58,446 nt of DNA from Porphyromonas sp. (GCF_030529325.1 NZ_JAUMXC010000008.1:1-58446); one strand, 5' to 3'; positions 37,732-48,399 are shown, counted from the first letter of the stretch. Numbers and translations: made by a program. The notes: generated from the letters alone by a model not told the origin.

Positions 37732-39018
37732 ATGAGTTACCTATTTACGTCCGAGTCTGTGTCTGAGGGACATCCTGATAAGGTTGCCGATCAGATCTCC
37801 GATGCCATTCTCGATCATTTTTTGGCTCTTGATCCTCAGTCTAAAGTCGCTTGTGAGACACTTGTCACTACGGGACAGGTTGTCGTAGCAGGGGAAGTCA
37901 ATTCGACTGCTTATGTCGATATTCAAGAGGTCGTCAGAGACGTGATCGCGGGGATCGGTTACACTAAGAGCGAGTATAGATTTGATGCAGAGTCATGTGG
38001 CATCTTTTCAGCCATTCATGAACAAAGTTCGGATATCAACAGAGGGGTCGTCAGAGCAGAGGCTTCAGAACAGGGGGCAGGAGACCAAGGTATGATGTTT
38101 GGTTACGCAACGAGTGAGACCAAGAGCCTCATGCCACTACCGATAGAGTTGTCTCATATTCTTCTCTACGAACTGGCAGATATTCGTAAAAACGAATTGC
38201 ACCTTATGCCATATCTTCGTCCTGATGCCAAGAGCCAGGTGACAGTTGAGTACAATGATGACCGCACTCCACGCAGGATACATACCATTGTCATCAGTAC
38301 TCAGCATGATGAGTTTATCCTTGTTGATAAGGGTAGGACTCAAGATGAGGCTGACCGCATGATGCAGGCAAAGATCGAAGATGATGTGAGAAACATCCTC
38401 CTGCCACGAGTCATGAAAAAGTATCCTGAGACTATTGGTAAGATGATGGATGAAAACTTTATCCTACACGTCAATCCGACAGGAAAGTTTGTCATCGGCG
38501 GACCTCATGGAGATACGGGTCTCACAGGTCGTAAGATCATTGTCGATACCTATGGTGGTGCTGCATCACATGGTGGAGGGGCATTCAGCGGTAAGGATCC
38601 CAGCAAAGTGGACCGCTCGGCAGCATATGCGGCTCGTCACATCGCGAAGAACCTCGTAGCTGCAGGAGTGGCTGATGAAGTACTTGTACAGCTTGCTTAT
38701 GCTATCGGAGTAGCTCACCCCGTCAGCGTATTTGTCAATACCCACGGACGCGCCAATGTCGCTCTTTCTGACGGTGAAATCGCACAGAAGATCAGTGAAA
38801 TCTTTGACCTCCGACCATTTGCTATCGAGCAACGTCTCCAGTTAAGACGTCCTATTTATCGCGAGACCGCATCTTATGGTCATATGGGACGCGATCCTCG
38901 CAAGGTGACAAAGACATTCAAGTCAAGATACACTGAGCCGATCACAACGGAAGTAGAGCTCTATACTTGGGAGCGCCTTGACTATGTTGATAAGATCAAG
39001 GCAGCCTTTGGGCTATAA
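37732..39018 (+). CDS. metK: S-adenosylmethionine synthetase
   Basis: MetK makes SAM from methionine and ATP. The 428-residue protein has [18 protein letters not shown] at the N-terminus, the signature [12 protein letters not shown] near residue 123, and [20 protein letters not shown] split around the second family signature near 280. The C-terminus carries a longer tail than E. coli MetK (384), typical of Bacteroidetes. It is under the SAM-II-type riboswitch and alone in its transcript. Confidence 0.97.
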   Translation: MSYLFTSESVSEGHPDKVADQISDAILDHFLALDPQSKVACETLVTTGQVVVAGEVNSTAYVDIQEVVRDVIAGIGYTKSEYRFDAESCGIFSAIHEQSSDINRGVVRAEASEQGAGDQGMMFGYATSETKSLMPLPIELSHILLYELADIRKNELHLMPYLRPDAKSQVTVEYNDDRTPRRIHTIVISTQHDEFILVDKGRTQDEADRMMQAKIEDDVRNILLPRVMKKYPETIGKMMDENFILHVNPTGKFVIGGPHGDTGLTGRKIIVDTYGGAASHGGGAFSGKDPSKVDRSAAYAARHIAKNLVAAGVADEVLVQLAYAIGVAHPVSVFVNTHGRANVALSDGEIAQKISEIFDLRPFAIEQRLQLRRPIYRETASYGHMGRDPRKVTKTFKSRYTEPITTEVELYTWERLDYVDKIKAAFGL

Positions 39019-39030
39019 AATACCCACGTA

Positions 39031-39085
39031 ACAATACAAGAAAGGCTCAACCGTCATGCGTACGGTTGAGCCTTTTTTGTATTGT
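39031..39085. terminator. long bidirectional terminator between metK and the amylase
   Basis: A 24-nt arm at 39031-39054 pairs with 39062-39085 with one G-U position and a 7-nt loop. A T-run on both strands serves the converging metK and amylase transcripts. Confidence 0.92.
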
Positions 39086-39110
39086 CAATACTACTTGATC
39101 GAGCCGTTTT

Positions 39111-40781
39111 TTACACGAGACGGTAGACGACAGCCCCATGTGCAGGGACATCCACCTCAATAGGTTCATGTGATGAAAGCATAGCTGCCCCTCGGCTGTC
39201 ACTCAGTATGTCCTCAAGGATGACAGGTCTATTGTCCTCCATCCCCAAGATCTCAAAGGCATGCATAGGGATTGTGATCTCGTACTTGCGCGGATATTCT
39301 GCAAAGTTCACCACGACAAGGAATGTTTCTTTACCGTCACTGCGTAGGAAGAAGTAGTCTCGTGAATGGTCGATATCCGGCTTATGATTAGCATACATGA
39401 GGTCAAAAAATCCTCCTTTGTTTAGTGCTTCGTATTCTAACATCCCATTGAGGAGTTTGCTGTACTTTGTGCGCAACCTTTTTTCTTTATCGGTGAGTTC
39501 TTTGTCAGAGAACATACTTCGTTTCCCGATCCAACGTCTTACGCTACCTACACTCCAGTAGTCAAAGATGGAGGTGCGCCCATCCAAACCTGAAAAACCT
39601 TCGGTATCCATCCCTCTCTCTCCAAGCTCTTGCCCGAAGTAAGTCATTATCCCGTCCGTAGCCCCAATAAGGGCTGACACTACCATCGCAGGGAAAGCTT
39701 TTTCTCCGTCCCCGATCATAAAGTCGGAGCCCAAACGTACCTCATCATGATTTTCCATAAAGCGCAACATGTGTCCTTTGACATGCTCTTGTTCAAAATG
39801 GATGCGGGTGATATCCGATGCAGGCCTGTGTCCTCGGAGTACTTGGGTGAGTGTGTCGTACAGCCCGTCTTTATCATACAAGTAGTCAAAACCTGCTTGT
39901 ACATATGATGCGTACTCATGAGGGCGATATACCTCTGCTATGAATAATATATGTGGATATTCTTTGCGTAGCTCCCCTATACACCATGTCCAAAATGCCA
40001 GAGGTACCATCTCTGCCATATCGCATCGAAATCCATCGACACCCTTCTGTGCCCAATATCTAAGGATATCCAACATCTTTGCCCACATGGGAGGTCTTGG
40101 CTCGAAATGACAATGTCTGCCATGCACATAATCGACACCATAGTTGAGTTTGACTGTCTCGTACCAGTCATGTGTCGTGGGTGTTGCTGAGAAACAATCA
40201 TTTCCGGTTGCTCTTGCAGGCCTCTCTATATATTCGTGTTTATCGTCCTTGAGCACCAACGTCTGATCCGGGATGTAGTAGAAATCATTTTGAGGTGAAA
40301 AAACTACTCCTCTGTCATCTTTACATCCAAAATCTTTTGTGTCACCGGGAGCTGAATCCGAATGATAGGTCCGTGCTACATGGTTGGGGACAAAGTCTAT
40401 GATGACTCCCAGGCCTGTGTCATGGGTGCGAGCAATAAGAGCTTCGAACTCCTGCATGCGTTGAGAAACTTTTGAGGCCAGGGTGGGTGAGACGTCATAG
40501 TAGTCCTTGATGGCGTATGGCGAGCCGGCTTCTCCTTTGACTATGCTTGACGGATCTGCAGGAATATCTCTAAAGGCTGTCTTGGTGGCATGCTCCAAAA
40601 CTCCGGTATACCATATGTGAGTGATCCCCAGATTTTTGATCGATTTCAGAGCTTTGGATGAGAACGAACTGAACTTTCCTACACCATTTGTTTTGATGTT
40701 GCCGTTCGGAACACATTCCCCTGTCTTATTGCCAAATAGGCGTGGCAGGACTTGATATATAGATATTTTACTCTTGTTCAT
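39111..40781 (-). CDS. GH13 alpha-amylase family glycosidase
   Basis: A 556-residue glycoside hydrolase family 13 protein acting on alpha-glucans. The four family regions are in order: DFVPNHVART (129-138), GFRCDMAEM with nucleophile Asp254, FIAEVYRP with acid/base Glu283, and FMENHDEVRL with Asp346. No signal peptide is seen, so it is probably cytosolic and works on glycogen or imported maltodextrin. The last 80 residues look like the usual C-terminal beta domain. Exact specificity is unknown. It is preceded by a nearly perfect Shine-Dalgarno sequence, unusual in this phylum. It is a single-gene unit. Confidence 0.9.
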   Translation of the reverse strand: MNKSKISIYQVLPRLFGNKTGECVPNGNIKTNGVGKFSSFSSKALKSIKNLGITHIWYTGVLEHATKTAFRDIPADPSSIVKGEAGSPYAIKDYYDVSPTLASKVSQRMQEFEALIARTHDTGLGVIIDFVPNHVARTYHSDSAPGDTKDFGCKDDRGVVFSPQNDFYYIPDQTLVLKDDKHEYIERPARATGNDCFSATPTTHDWYETVKLNYGVDYVHGRHCHFEPRPPMWAKMLDILRYWAQKGVDGFRCDMAEMVPLAFWTWCIGELRKEYPHILFIAEVYRPHEYASYVQAGFDYLYDKDGLYDTLTQVLRGHRPASDITRIHFEQEHVKGHMLRFMENHDEVRLGSDFMIGDGEKAFPAMVVSALIGATDGIMTYFGQELGERGMDTEGFSGLDGRTSIFDYWSVGSVRRWIGKRSMFSDKELTDKEKRLRTKYSKLLNGMLEYEALNKGGFFDLMYANHKPDIDHSRDYFFLRSDGKETFLVVVNFAEYPRKYEITIPMHAFEILGMEDNRPVILEDILSDSRGAAMLSSHEPIEVDVPAHGAVVYRLV

Positions 40782-40786
40782 GAATT

Positions 40787-40794
40787 ACCTCCTT
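40787..40794 (-). promoter_or_regulatory. strong ribosome binding site of the amylase gene
   Basis: On the minus strand AAGGAGGT stands five bases before the ATG, a full match to the anti-Shine-Dalgarno end of 16S rRNA. Other genes checked here (secA, phoB, rsmF) have AT-rich leaders without such a motif. Confidence 0.85.
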
Positions 40795-40827
40795 TTTCTT
40801 ATTTACATGGTTAACATCTGTTTAGGG

Positions 40828-40835
40828 CAAAAATA
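40828..40835 (-). promoter_or_regulatory. -7 element for the amylase gene
   Basis: On the minus strand TATTTTTG fits TAnnTTTG, 46 bp before the start codon. No TTG at the usual distance. Confidence 0.45.
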
Positions 40836-40910
40836 CCAAAGTTTCTCTGAATAGCTCTGTTTTAAGATTGTCGTGTAGCCATAAATCTTCGAAAGATAAC
40901 TTGGAGGAAC

Positions 40911-40978
40911 TAAAAAAGTCGTCTAACTTAAGACATCAAGGTAGGCACGTTGATTCGTCAAGGTAGGCACGTTGTTTT
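40911..40978. repeat. 22-bp repeat locus D (one inverted, two direct units)
   Basis: Inverted unit 40911-40932, a 2-nt gap, then direct units 40935-40956 and 40957-40978. The direct units share TCAAGGTAGGCACGTTG. It sits in the 386-bp gap 40782-41167, upstream of the amylase promoter and beyond the nadD terminator; the rest of the gap shows no gene. Confidence 0.88.
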
Positions 40979-41046
40979 TGAGGGTCGTATATCTTTCCAA
41001 GATGGGCTCTTCGGGGAATTTGTTTGGATTGGATGAATGGTTCCAT

Positions 41047-41090
41047 AAAAAACAGAAGAGTTCGATACGAGAAGTATCAAACTCTTCTGT
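41047..41090 (-). terminator. intrinsic terminator after nadD
   Basis: A 17-bp stem (41052-41068 with 41074-41090, one G-U position) has a 5-nt loop. On the minus strand it runs into six T (41047-41052), as expected for the end of yicC-gmk-nadD. Confidence 0.9.
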
Positions 41091-41167
41091 CTAAAGTTTT
41101 CTTCTTCTTATGGCGCCGGATGTTTTTTCCTTTCAGTCAGTACCTCTCTGGAGAGAGCAAAAAGGCT

Positions 41168-41773
41168 TTATTTGATGCTGTTTCTTCTGAGTTGATCAAG
41201 AAGTTCGGTATAGAGATGATGAGATGTGTCGATGTTTAGAAAGTAGGGTAGAGCGTGCCCTTGGAGCAACAGATGACGAAGCTCGGTTGCTGATATGTCA
41301 AATACCGGAGCATCTACTATCGTGACATTGTTTGGGATGGTAGAGGCCGGAGGTGCATCGTACCCGGGGCGAGGGTAGACTATGATATCTGTCTCGGTCA
41401 TCAATCTACTTCCCTCGTACCACTTCGGCATCGTGAGGAGGCTATCCAACCCGACCAGTAGTGTGAACTTGTGATCCGGATATGTTTCTTTCAGATGGCT
41501 GATGGTACGATAAGTGTAGTTGGGCTTGGGGAGAGATAGTTCTACAGTAGAAACCTTCAGCTTAGGATGTCTGCTTACCTGATAGGTTGCCCATCGAACT
41601 CTGAACTCTTCGTCCAATAGTTCGGATTGCGCCTTGAAGGGATTGGTTGGAGTCACGATCAACCATAGTTCACCCACGTCCGGCAGCATCTCCACTACAT
41701 AGTTGGCGAGGCATAAGTGCCCTATGTGCATGGGATTGAAGGAACCCGAAAAGAGTACTATGTGCTTTGCCAT
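41168..41773 (-). CDS. nadD: nicotinate-nucleotide adenylyltransferase
   Basis: NadD joins nicotinate mononucleotide and ATP to make deamido-NAD. The 201-residue protein starts MAKHIVLFSGSFNPMHIGHL, with the nucleotidyltransferase HxGH motif; TPTNPFK and LVGLDSL are further active-site segments. The final FDISATELRHLLLQG corresponds to the ISST-x-xR motif. It is the last gene of yicC-gmk-nadD, 12 bp after gmk. pncB, the previous enzyme of the pathway, is at 2.7-3.9 kb. Confidence 0.95.
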   Translation of the reverse strand: MAKHIVLFSGSFNPMHIGHLCLANYVVEMLPDVGELWLIVTPTNPFKAQSELLDEEFRVRWATYQVSRHPKLKVSTVELSLPKPNYTYRTISHLKETYPDHKFTLLVGLDSLLTMPKWYEGSRLMTETDIIVYPRPGYDAPPASTIPNNVTIVDAPVFDISATELRHLLLQGHALPYFLNIDTSHHLYTELLDQLRRNSIK

Positions 41774-41785
41774 ATTGAGGTGAAC

Positions 41786-42355
41786 TTAGTGATTTATAAA
41801 GTCGCTGATGAGTGTATAAGCCTCATCGCATGCCTTGGAGAGATCATCGTTGATCACAGTCTTGTCAAACTGAGATGCATACGAAATCTCAAACTCTGCT
41901 TTGGCAAGACGTTTCTCTATCACTTCAGGAGTATCTGTCCCTCTATTGGTGAGCCGTTCCCTCAATGCATCGAGATTTGGGGGCATGATAAATATCGTCA
42001 TGGCTTGCTCGCCATAGATACGCTTGACATTGAGTGCTCCGATTACATCTATATCAAGGATGACGTGTTCGCCCCTTTGAATTTTGCTATCGACTTCACT
42101 TTTTAGTGTGCCATAGAAGCATCCCGCATAGACTTCTTCGTACTCCAAGAAGCCTCCTTGATCAATACGGCGCCTGAACTCATCTTCTGAAATAAAATAG
42201 TACTCTCTCCCATCTACCTCTGCTCCTCTTGGAGATCTGGAGGTTGCCGATACTGAAAAATTGAGGGGTAATCCTTGAGATATCAGGTGATTAATTATTG
42301 TCGATTTGCCTGTACCTGAGGGTGCTGAGAATATGATGATCTTTCCGGTGTTCAT
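41786..42355 (-). CDS. gmk: guanylate kinase
   Basis: Gmk phosphorylates GMP to GDP. The 189-residue protein has the P-loop SAPSGTGKSTI at residues 10-20, the GMP-binding SATSRSPRGAEVDGREYYF and the lid region near ERLTNRGTD. It lies 8 bp after yicC, a pairing seen in many bacteria, and 12 bp before nadD. Confidence 0.97.
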   Translation of the reverse strand: MNTGKIIIFSAPSGTGKSTIINHLISQGLPLNFSVSATSRSPRGAEVDGREYYFISEDEFRRRIDQGGFLEYEEVYAGCFYGTLKSEVDSKIQRGEHVILDIDVIGALNVKRIYGEQAMTIFIMPPNLDALRERLTNRGTDTPEVIEKRLAKAEFEISYASQFDKTVINDDLSKACDEAYTLISDFINH

Positions 42356-42363
42356 AGGCTTCC

Positions 42364-43242
42364 TTATAGTACGTTTAGGACTTGTTCTTTGATTTGTTCA
42401 AGCTCGTCTTTCATCTTGACTACAATCTTTTGAAGCTCCGAGTGGTTAGATTTTGATCCGAGGGTATTTATCTCTCGGCCTATCTCTTGGGCAATGAATC
42501 CGAGCTTACGTCCGACTCCTTCTTCGTCACTTTCCATTGTTTTGATGAAGTAGTTGAGATGATTGGACAAACGGCTCTTTTCCTCGTTTATATCTAGCTT
42601 CTCGATATAGTAGATCAGCTCTTGCTCGAGTCTGTTTTTATCATAGTCTGTCTCTATATACTTCTGTAGACCCTCTTCGAGCTTCGCACGTACATTGTCG
42701 ATGCGTTCTTTCTCGTAGGGCTCTACTTCAGCAAGCAGACCACGTATCTTCTCTATGTTATTTTGAAACCCTTTTGCTAAGGCTTCTCCTTCCTGAGTCC
42801 TGAAGCTTATATGTGCTGCAATAGCTTTTTCCAACGCCTCCATAGTGATGCTTTCGTAGGTTTCCTCTTCACCATTGTTATTATTGGAGATATAGATGTT
42901 GGGCATAGAGAGGAGGGTACGCATGGGATCTTGGGGCATCGGTATACCCGTCTCCGAGGATATCCTTTGTAGCTCTTTCCAGTACTGATTCATTAGCTGT
43001 GCATCGACTTGTGTCTTGGGGAGATTGGATAGATCTTCGAGTGTGATGAATACATCTATCTTGCCTCTGAGCAGAGCTTGGTTGACCCTTTTCCTCATTT
43101 CCATTTCCAAGGAGCGGAGGGAGGCCTGAACTTTCATGGAGATATCGGATTGCTTACCGTTGACGGAGCGTATCTCTATCGTTACTCTTTTGTTTTCGGC
43201 TTCGACTACGGCTTTGCCAAAGCCTGTCATGGATAGTATCAT
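42364..43242 (-). CDS. YicC family protein
   Basis: A 292-residue YicC-family protein starting MILSMTGFGKAVVEAENKRV, the strongly conserved family opening. The C-terminal DUF1732 segment ends with SKSNHSELQKIVVKMKDELEQIKEQ, the usual signature. E. coli YicC has been described as an endoribonuclease that affects RyhB small RNA; a similar activity here is inferred only by family. It starts the yicC-gmk-nadD operon. No clear -7 word was seen upstream. Confidence 0.93.
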   Translation of the reverse strand: MILSMTGFGKAVVEAENKRVTIEIRSVNGKQSDISMKVQASLRSLEMEMRKRVNQALLRGKIDVFITLEDLSNLPKTQVDAQLMNQYWKELQRISSETGIPMPQDPMRTLLSMPNIYISNNNNGEEETYESITMEALEKAIAAHISFRTQEGEALAKGFQNNIEKIRGLLAEVEPYEKERIDNVRAKLEEGLQKYIETDYDKNRLEQELIYYIEKLDINEEKSRLSNHLNYFIKTMESDEEGVGRKLGFIAQEIGREINTLGSKSNHSELQKIVVKMKDELEQIKEQVLNVL

Positions 43243-43272
43243 AGGAATCTTTTTGTAGAATTATAAAGCAGA

Positions 43273-43326
43273 AAGGGCATCCTCCATTCGGGCAATTGAA
43301 GTTGCCTCAGAAGGAAGGATGCCCTT
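43273..43326 (-). terminator. intrinsic terminator after secA
   Basis: AAGGGCATCC at 43273-43282 pairs with GGATGCCCTT at 43317-43326; an inner hairpin (GGCAA with TTGCC) folds within the loop. On the minus strand a short T-rich stretch follows. Confidence 0.7.
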
Positions 43327-43346
43327 ATTGTCTTAGTTTTTATTTA

Positions 43347-46300
43347 TCAAAGGTTTTTACCATGGCAACTCTTGAACTTCTTTCCGCTTCCACAAGGACA
43401 AGGATCGTTGCGACCTATTCGCTCTCCTGCAACATATGGCTGCTGTTTTTCGGCTTTTCCTGCTTGACTTGCTGCAAGTCCTGCTTGGTGTCTTGCCTCT
43501 TGTGCCTCTTGGTATTCGTCCTTGCGCTCTTGGTATCTTCTGCGATTATTCAGTCTTGGGTCATCATGAGCCTCTCTTACATCGAGTTCTCTCTTCTCTT
43601 GGCTCTCTTGTGGAGCGATAGGGATCTGACCTCTCATGATGATGGAAGTTGCCTTCTTATTCATTCGCTCAACCATCGTACGGAAGAGTTCGAAGGACTC
43701 AACCTTAAAGATGACCAATGGGTCTTTGTTTTCGTACGAAACGTTACGTACAGCATTTTGCAACTCATCCATGTCTCTGAGGTGCTCTTCCCATGCTTCA
43801 TCAATCGTGTATAGTAGGATTGTCTTTTGGAATGCACGGGCAACACTCTTGGAGTGGCTTTCTACGGCTTCCTTGAGGTTACAAGGGACGTTGTACATCA
43901 ACTTACCGTCAGTTACCGGCACATATACAGTCTCGATGACATTGCCTTGCTGCTCATACATGTTCTGAAGCACAGGGTCCGCAATTGTCGTGATGCGTCC
44001 CATACGACGTTTCAAAGTCTCAGTAGCTGTATCGATAATCTTGTCTGCCAAGGCTTCTGCATTGAGATGCTTGAACTCGCTCTCCGTGATTGGGAGCTCC
44101 ATTGCAAAGACAGTGAACAGCTCCATCTTGAATGCTGAATAGTCACCCTGAGCATACTCTTGAGCTATAGTTTCCGCACATTGAGAAATAGTGTTGAGGA
44201 CGTCAAGGCCTATGCGTTCACCCTTGAGTGCGTGATTGCGTCGTGTATATATGACTTTACGCTGTGCGTTCTTTACATCATCATACTCCAAGAGGTGCTT
44301 ACGTATACCAAAGTTGTTTTCTTCAACCTTCTTTTGTGCATTTTCAACGGATTTACTGAGCTGTCGACCTTCAAGCATATCTTCTTCCTTGAAGCCCAAC
44401 TTGTCGAGCATGCTTGAAATACGCTCAGATCCGAACAGACGCATGAGTCGATCTTCGAGTGAAACAAAGAATACCGAAGATCCCGGGTCTCCCTGACGAC
44501 CTGCACGTCCCCTCAACTGCCTATCGACACGTCGTGATTCGTGGCGCTCTGTACCTATGATTGCAAGCCCCCCGGCTTCTTTAACTTCCGGTGTGAGCTT
44601 GATGTCGGTACCACGACCTGCCATATTGGTTGCGATGGTTACGGTACCCTTGCGACCTGCGAGAGCGACGATCTCAGCTTCTTTTTGATGGAGTTTCGCA
44701 TTAAGAACATTGTGCTCTATCTTGCGCATAGTAAGCATGCGGCTGAGAAGTTCAGAAATTTCGACGGATGTTGTACCTACAAGTACCGGTCTTCCCTTAT
44801 CCACCAGTGAAACTATCTCATCAATGACAGCAGAATACTTTGCCCTGTTGGTCTTGTATATACGGTCGTTTTCGTCTTTACGGGCAATAGGGCGATTGGT
44901 TGGGATGACTACCACATCCAGCTTGTAGATGTCCCAAAACTCCTTTGCTTCAGTCTCTGCAGTACCTGTCATACCTGCAAGTTTGTGATACATGCGGAAG
45001 TAGTTTTGGAGCGTAATCGTTGCTTTGGTCTGTGAAGCCGATTCCACAGTCACATGCTCCTTAGCTTCGATTGCTTGGTGAAGTCCATCTGAGTAGCGAC
45101 GTCCATCCATGATACGACCGGTCTGTTCGTCAACAATCATAACTTTATTGTCCATGACGACATACTGGTCATCTCTTTCAAAGAGAGTATAAGCCTTTAG
45201 GAGCTGGTGGATGGTGTGTACACGTTCACTCTTGATAGAGTAGTTAGACAATAACTCATCCTTCTTGGCAGTCTTTTCTTCTTCGCTCATTTCCATATTT
45301 TCAAGCTCAGACATCTGGCTTGTAATATCCGGAAGTACGAAGAATTGAGGATCATCGGTCTTGCCGGTGAGAAGGTCAATGCCCTTGTCCGTTAGTTCGA
45401 TAGAATTATTCTTCTCATCGATGACAAAATAGAGTTCATCTGTGGCAATATGCATGTTACGCATGTTGTCCTGCATGTAGAACTCTTCTGTTTTTAAAAG
45501 GCCTGTTTTGATACCCTCTTCGCTCAAAAACTTAATTAAAGCTTTGTTCTTGGGCAAACCTTTATAGCTGCGGAAGAGAAGAAGATAGCCTTCCTCCTGG
45601 ACTTTTTTGTCTTCACTCTTGATTTTTTGTCTTGCCTCAGATAGTAGGCGTGTAGCAAGGGTCTTCTGAGCATTGACTACAACCTCGACATTGCCTCTGA
45701 ACTCCTCAAACATCTGATCTCCGGAAGTCTCTATCGGGCCGGATATGATAAGTGGTGTACGAGCGTCATCCACAAGTACAGAGTCTACCTCATCCACAAT
45801 AGCATAGTTATGCTTGCGCTGTACGAGATCTTTTGGAGATCTCGCCATATTGTCACGAAGGTAGTCGAAGCCAAACTCGTTGTTTGTTCCAAAAGTTATG
45901 TCGCAGTTGTAGGCACGTCTGCGCTCTTCAGAGTTTGGCTCATATTTGTCGATACAGTCCACCGAAAGACCATGAAACATATACAACGGCCCCATCCATT
46001 CTGAGTCACGCTTAGAGAGGTAGTCATTCACGGTAACGACATGGACACCATTCCCTGTGAGGGCGTTAAGGAATACAGGTAGGGTAGCTACAAGCGTTTT
46101 ACCTTCACCTGTTGCCATCTCAGCAATCTTTCCTTTATGAAGTACGACGCCACCAAAGAGCTGAACGTCATAGTGAATCATATCCCATGTGACTTCGTTT
46201 CCGCCGGCAATCCAATGATTGTAGTATACGGCTTGGTCACCATCGATGGAGACGAAATCATGTTTTACCGATAAGTCTCTATCAAATTGCGTTGCATTTA

Positions 46301-46685
46301 CTCGAATTTCCGGGTTTTCAGCAAAACGTCTTGCTGTATCTTTAACGATGGCGAATACTTGTGGCATTATCTCATCCAACTTCTTCTCCATCTTGTCCAT
46401 TATCGTCTCTTCAAGTTTGTCAATCTTGGCCCAGACATTTTCTCTCTCTTGAAGTTCAAGATCTTCTATGCCAACTTTTAGACTTGCTATTTCGTCTCTC
46501 TCAGATTGTACACATGTTTGTATATCTTCTCTGAACTGACGGGTACGAGCTCTGAGTTCATCATCCGAAAGGGATACAATCTCCTTGTATGCTTCTTTAA
46601 TTTGGTCGACGAAGGGAGTTATTTCCTTCAAGTCTCGCTGTGATTTGTTACCGAAGATTTTGGTAAGTAGGTTATTTATTCCCAT
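43347..46685 (-). CDS. secA: preprotein translocase ATPase SecA
   Basis: SecA drives proteins through SecYEG using ATP. This 1112-residue form is longer than E. coli SecA (901), as is normal in Bacteroidetes. Visible parts are Walker [15 protein letters not shown] (about 190), [20 protein letters not shown], the second motor domain with [13 protein letters not shown] and [20 protein letters not shown]. An extra segment of about 100 residues lies in the first motor domain ([19 protein letters not shown] and onward). The C-terminal zinc ribbon [14 protein letters not shown] is present. It is downstream of the degenerate phosphatase-fold gene, 69 bp after it. Confidence 0.97.
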   Translation of the reverse strand: MGINNLLTKIFGNKSQRDLKEITPFVDQIKEAYKEIVSLSDDELRARTRQFREDIQTCVQSERDEIASLKVGIEDLELQERENVWAKIDKLEETIMDKMEKKLDEIMPQVFAIVKDTARRFAENPEIRVNATQFDRDLSVKHDFVSIDGDQAVYYNHWIAGGNEVTWDMIHYDVQLFGGVVLHKGKIAEMATGEGKTLVATLPVFLNALTGNGVHVVTVNDYLSKRDSEWMGPLYMFHGLSVDCIDKYEPNSEERRRAYNCDITFGTNNEFGFDYLRDNMARSPKDLVQRKHNYAIVDEVDSVLVDDARTPLIISGPIETSGDQMFEEFRGNVEVVVNAQKTLATRLLSEARQKIKSEDKKVQEEGYLLLFRSYKGLPKNKALIKFLSEEGIKTGLLKTEEFYMQDNMRNMHIATDELYFVIDEKNNSIELTDKGIDLLTGKTDDPQFFVLPDITSQMSELENMEMSEEEKTAKKDELLSNYSIKSERVHTIHQLLKAYTLFERDDQYVVMDNKVMIVDEQTGRIMDGRRYSDGLHQAIEAKEHVTVESASQTKATITLQNYFRMYHKLAGMTGTAETEAKEFWDIYKLDVVVIPTNRPIARKDENDRIYKTNRAKYSAVIDEIVSLVDKGRPVLVGTTSVEISELLSRMLTMRKIEHNVLNAKLHQKEAEIVALAGRKGTVTIATNMAGRGTDIKLTPEVKEAGGLAIIGTERHESRRVDRQLRGRAGRQGDPGSSVFFVSLEDRLMRLFGSERISSMLDKLGFKEEDMLEGRQLSKSVENAQKKVEENNFGIRKHLLEYDDVKNAQRKVIYTRRNHALKGERIGLDVLNTISQCAETIAQEYAQGDYSAFKMELFTVFAMELPITESEFKHLNAEALADKIIDTATETLKRRMGRITTIADPVLQNMYEQQGNVIETVYVPVTDGKLMYNVPCNLKEAVESHSKSVARAFQKTILLYTIDEAWEEHLRDMDELQNAVRNVSYENKDPLVIFKVESFELFRTMVERMNKKATSIIMRGQIPIAPQESQEKRELDVREAHDDPRLNNRRRYQERKDEYQEAQEARHQAGLAASQAGKAEKQQPYVAGERIGRNDPCPCGSGKKFKSCHGKNL

Positions 46686-46754
46686 TAACTGTATATATCT
46701 TATATATTATTATCCTATTGTTGTACAAATGCATGGAGTACTGTCATATCCAAC

Positions 46755-48365
46755 CTAATTTTGAAATACTCCCATTCCTATGGAGCGTCCCTGCGTAGGC
46801 GGACGTATCCTGAGAACATAGCATATTGTAGCAGAAATATCCCTTATATCAAGTGGTGCTGCAATCTTTTGAGACCTAAGATCTGCTGATCTCAGGATAA
46901 AAGTTGTAGGGGCCGTTCCATATCTATATAGTCCCGAGTCTGTGAGATTTTCAGCTCGGATGAAGGCCCAGCTTGGGAGAAGTTCAAATAGTACATCTCC
47001 ACGTTCCTTGATTGTAGCTCGATTGAGACAGCTTTGAAAAAGGGAATTGTCCTGACTGTCCAGCACTGCTCTTTCTCTCAGCTCATGGTCCGTGATGGCA
47101 TATTGTATCCCACTGAAATCTCGCAAGAAGTCGGCAGTCTTACTTTGGACATCTTGCAAGTTCAATTTTTGACTTTCTATCAACTTCCTGTTGAGGAATA
47201 TCTGCCCATCGTTTGTTACTTCTTCAACCCAGTTGCCTTGACCATATTGCGCCATAATGAAAACATTCATCAAGGCTTTGCATCTGTCATTGTGGAAGTA
47301 GCCTATTATTTCATCTCTGCTATGAAATTCTCTTGATTGTCCATTGCCTACAAGAGCAATAAGAGTCTGAGAGCTTCCCGTGCGTCCATCTATTTTGCCA
47401 AGCAATGAAGCAATGGCTCGATCCAGCCTATAGTAGGTATCAAATAACTCTGGGGTGATGTCTCGTGTGGCTTCGGCATGGTTCCCTGCAAAGAGATTTA
47501 ATGCCAAGAAATCCGGTACATCATCCTTGCCAATTTCTGTATTGGTAAAGATGATATCCACGGCTTTCATTACTTCTTCATTGACAAGAGCCGACTTCTT
47601 GAATTTTGCAATCCCTTCGCCGTTTGAGTCAAAGTTATGTTTAAATCCTTGAGTAACTACAGTTTTACTTATGTAGGGTGATAGTCCTTGTCGATCAGAC
47701 AGGCCGCTTACGGATGGCAGCCATACGGAGTTTTTCAGCCTATTAAGTAAACTTTCGGACCCCTCGTTCAACTTATACATATAGGATGGGTATCCCTCTT
47801 TGTAGTAGGTTGATGAGACCCACTTGCCGTTATAATCATCGATCCAGAAGACTCCGTCAGCATGCTGCCCTCCACCAATGATTGCTTCTTCTGCATTTGG
47901 TGCCAAACTGTATATGAGAGCATCTCCTCCTGTTGCTTGCCACAGTTTGTCCGCAATAGTAGGTGCCGACAAACGTTTAGGTGACAATCTTGTTGAGGTC
48001 GCATATCCTATATATTGCTCGTCATGAAAGACAGAGTTGTATGATGATACTTTCCCATTAACTGAGAGTATGTTAGGTCTCCGAGTTGCTATGCCGTTGG
48101 CAAAGGCCGTTGTGCCTGTATGCAGCATGGCATGCGAAGCTGTCGGGTCTGCTGACAATATAGGGTTCTTGACATTGCTGTATACTTGGCCCTCATCTAT
48201 GAGTTTTTTCAGTCCTCCTTCAGGCAGTAGGGGATAAATCTCATCAAGGATGTCTGATCTCAATTCTTCCACCGATAGTAGCACCACAAGACGAGGTATG
48301 TTTGCCTCCACTTGTGTCTGACACATTGTCAGCAGAGCGATTATGGGTACTATCAGTTTATTCAT
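46755..48365 (-). CDS. degenerate alkaline-phosphatase-superfamily protein
   Basis: A 536-residue secreted protein (signal peptide MNKLIVPIIALLTMCQTQVEA) with the overall layout of PafA-type alkaline phosphatases: LVVLLSVEELRSD near residue 27, DPTASHAMLHTGTTAF near 73, a C-terminal core ending GTAPTTFILR and DIRDISATICYVL. However, the residues expected to hold zinc are changed: VDQMR-type Asp becomes Glu33, the Asp-x3-His segment reads AGNHAEA (293-299), the Asp-His pair reads GNG (340-342), and the late His of a THVP-type motif is TAPT. It is probably catalytically inactive or altered. It lies between a DUF4105 gene (34 bp) and secA. Confidence 0.75.
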   Translation of the reverse strand: MNKLIVPIIALLTMCQTQVEANIPRLVVLLSVEELRSDILDEIYPLLPEGGLKKLIDEGQVYSNVKNPILSADPTASHAMLHTGTTAFANGIATRRPNILSVNGKVSSYNSVFHDEQYIGYATSTRLSPKRLSAPTIADKLWQATGGDALIYSLAPNAEEAIIGGGQHADGVFWIDDYNGKWVSSTYYKEGYPSYMYKLNEGSESLLNRLKNSVWLPSVSGLSDRQGLSPYISKTVVTQGFKHNFDSNGEGIAKFKKSALVNEEVMKAVDIIFTNTEIGKDDVPDFLALNLFAGNHAEATRDITPELFDTYYRLDRAIASLLGKIDGRTGSSQTLIALVGNGQSREFHSRDEIIGYFHNDRCKALMNVFIMAQYGQGNWVEEVTNDGQIFLNRKLIESQKLNLQDVQSKTADFLRDFSGIQYAITDHELRERAVLDSQDNSLFQSCLNRATIKERGDVLFELLPSWAFIRAENLTDSGLYRYGTAPTTFILRSADLRSQKIAAPLDIRDISATICYVLRIRPPTQGRSIGMGVFQN

Positions 48366-48399
48366 TATACTTTACCTTATGCAAATATTATGCCAGAAC

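Noticed and set aside
39031-39085. The 24-bp inverted repeat as a mobile-element end
   Set aside because: Position between converging genes and T-runs on both strands explain it as a bidirectional terminator.
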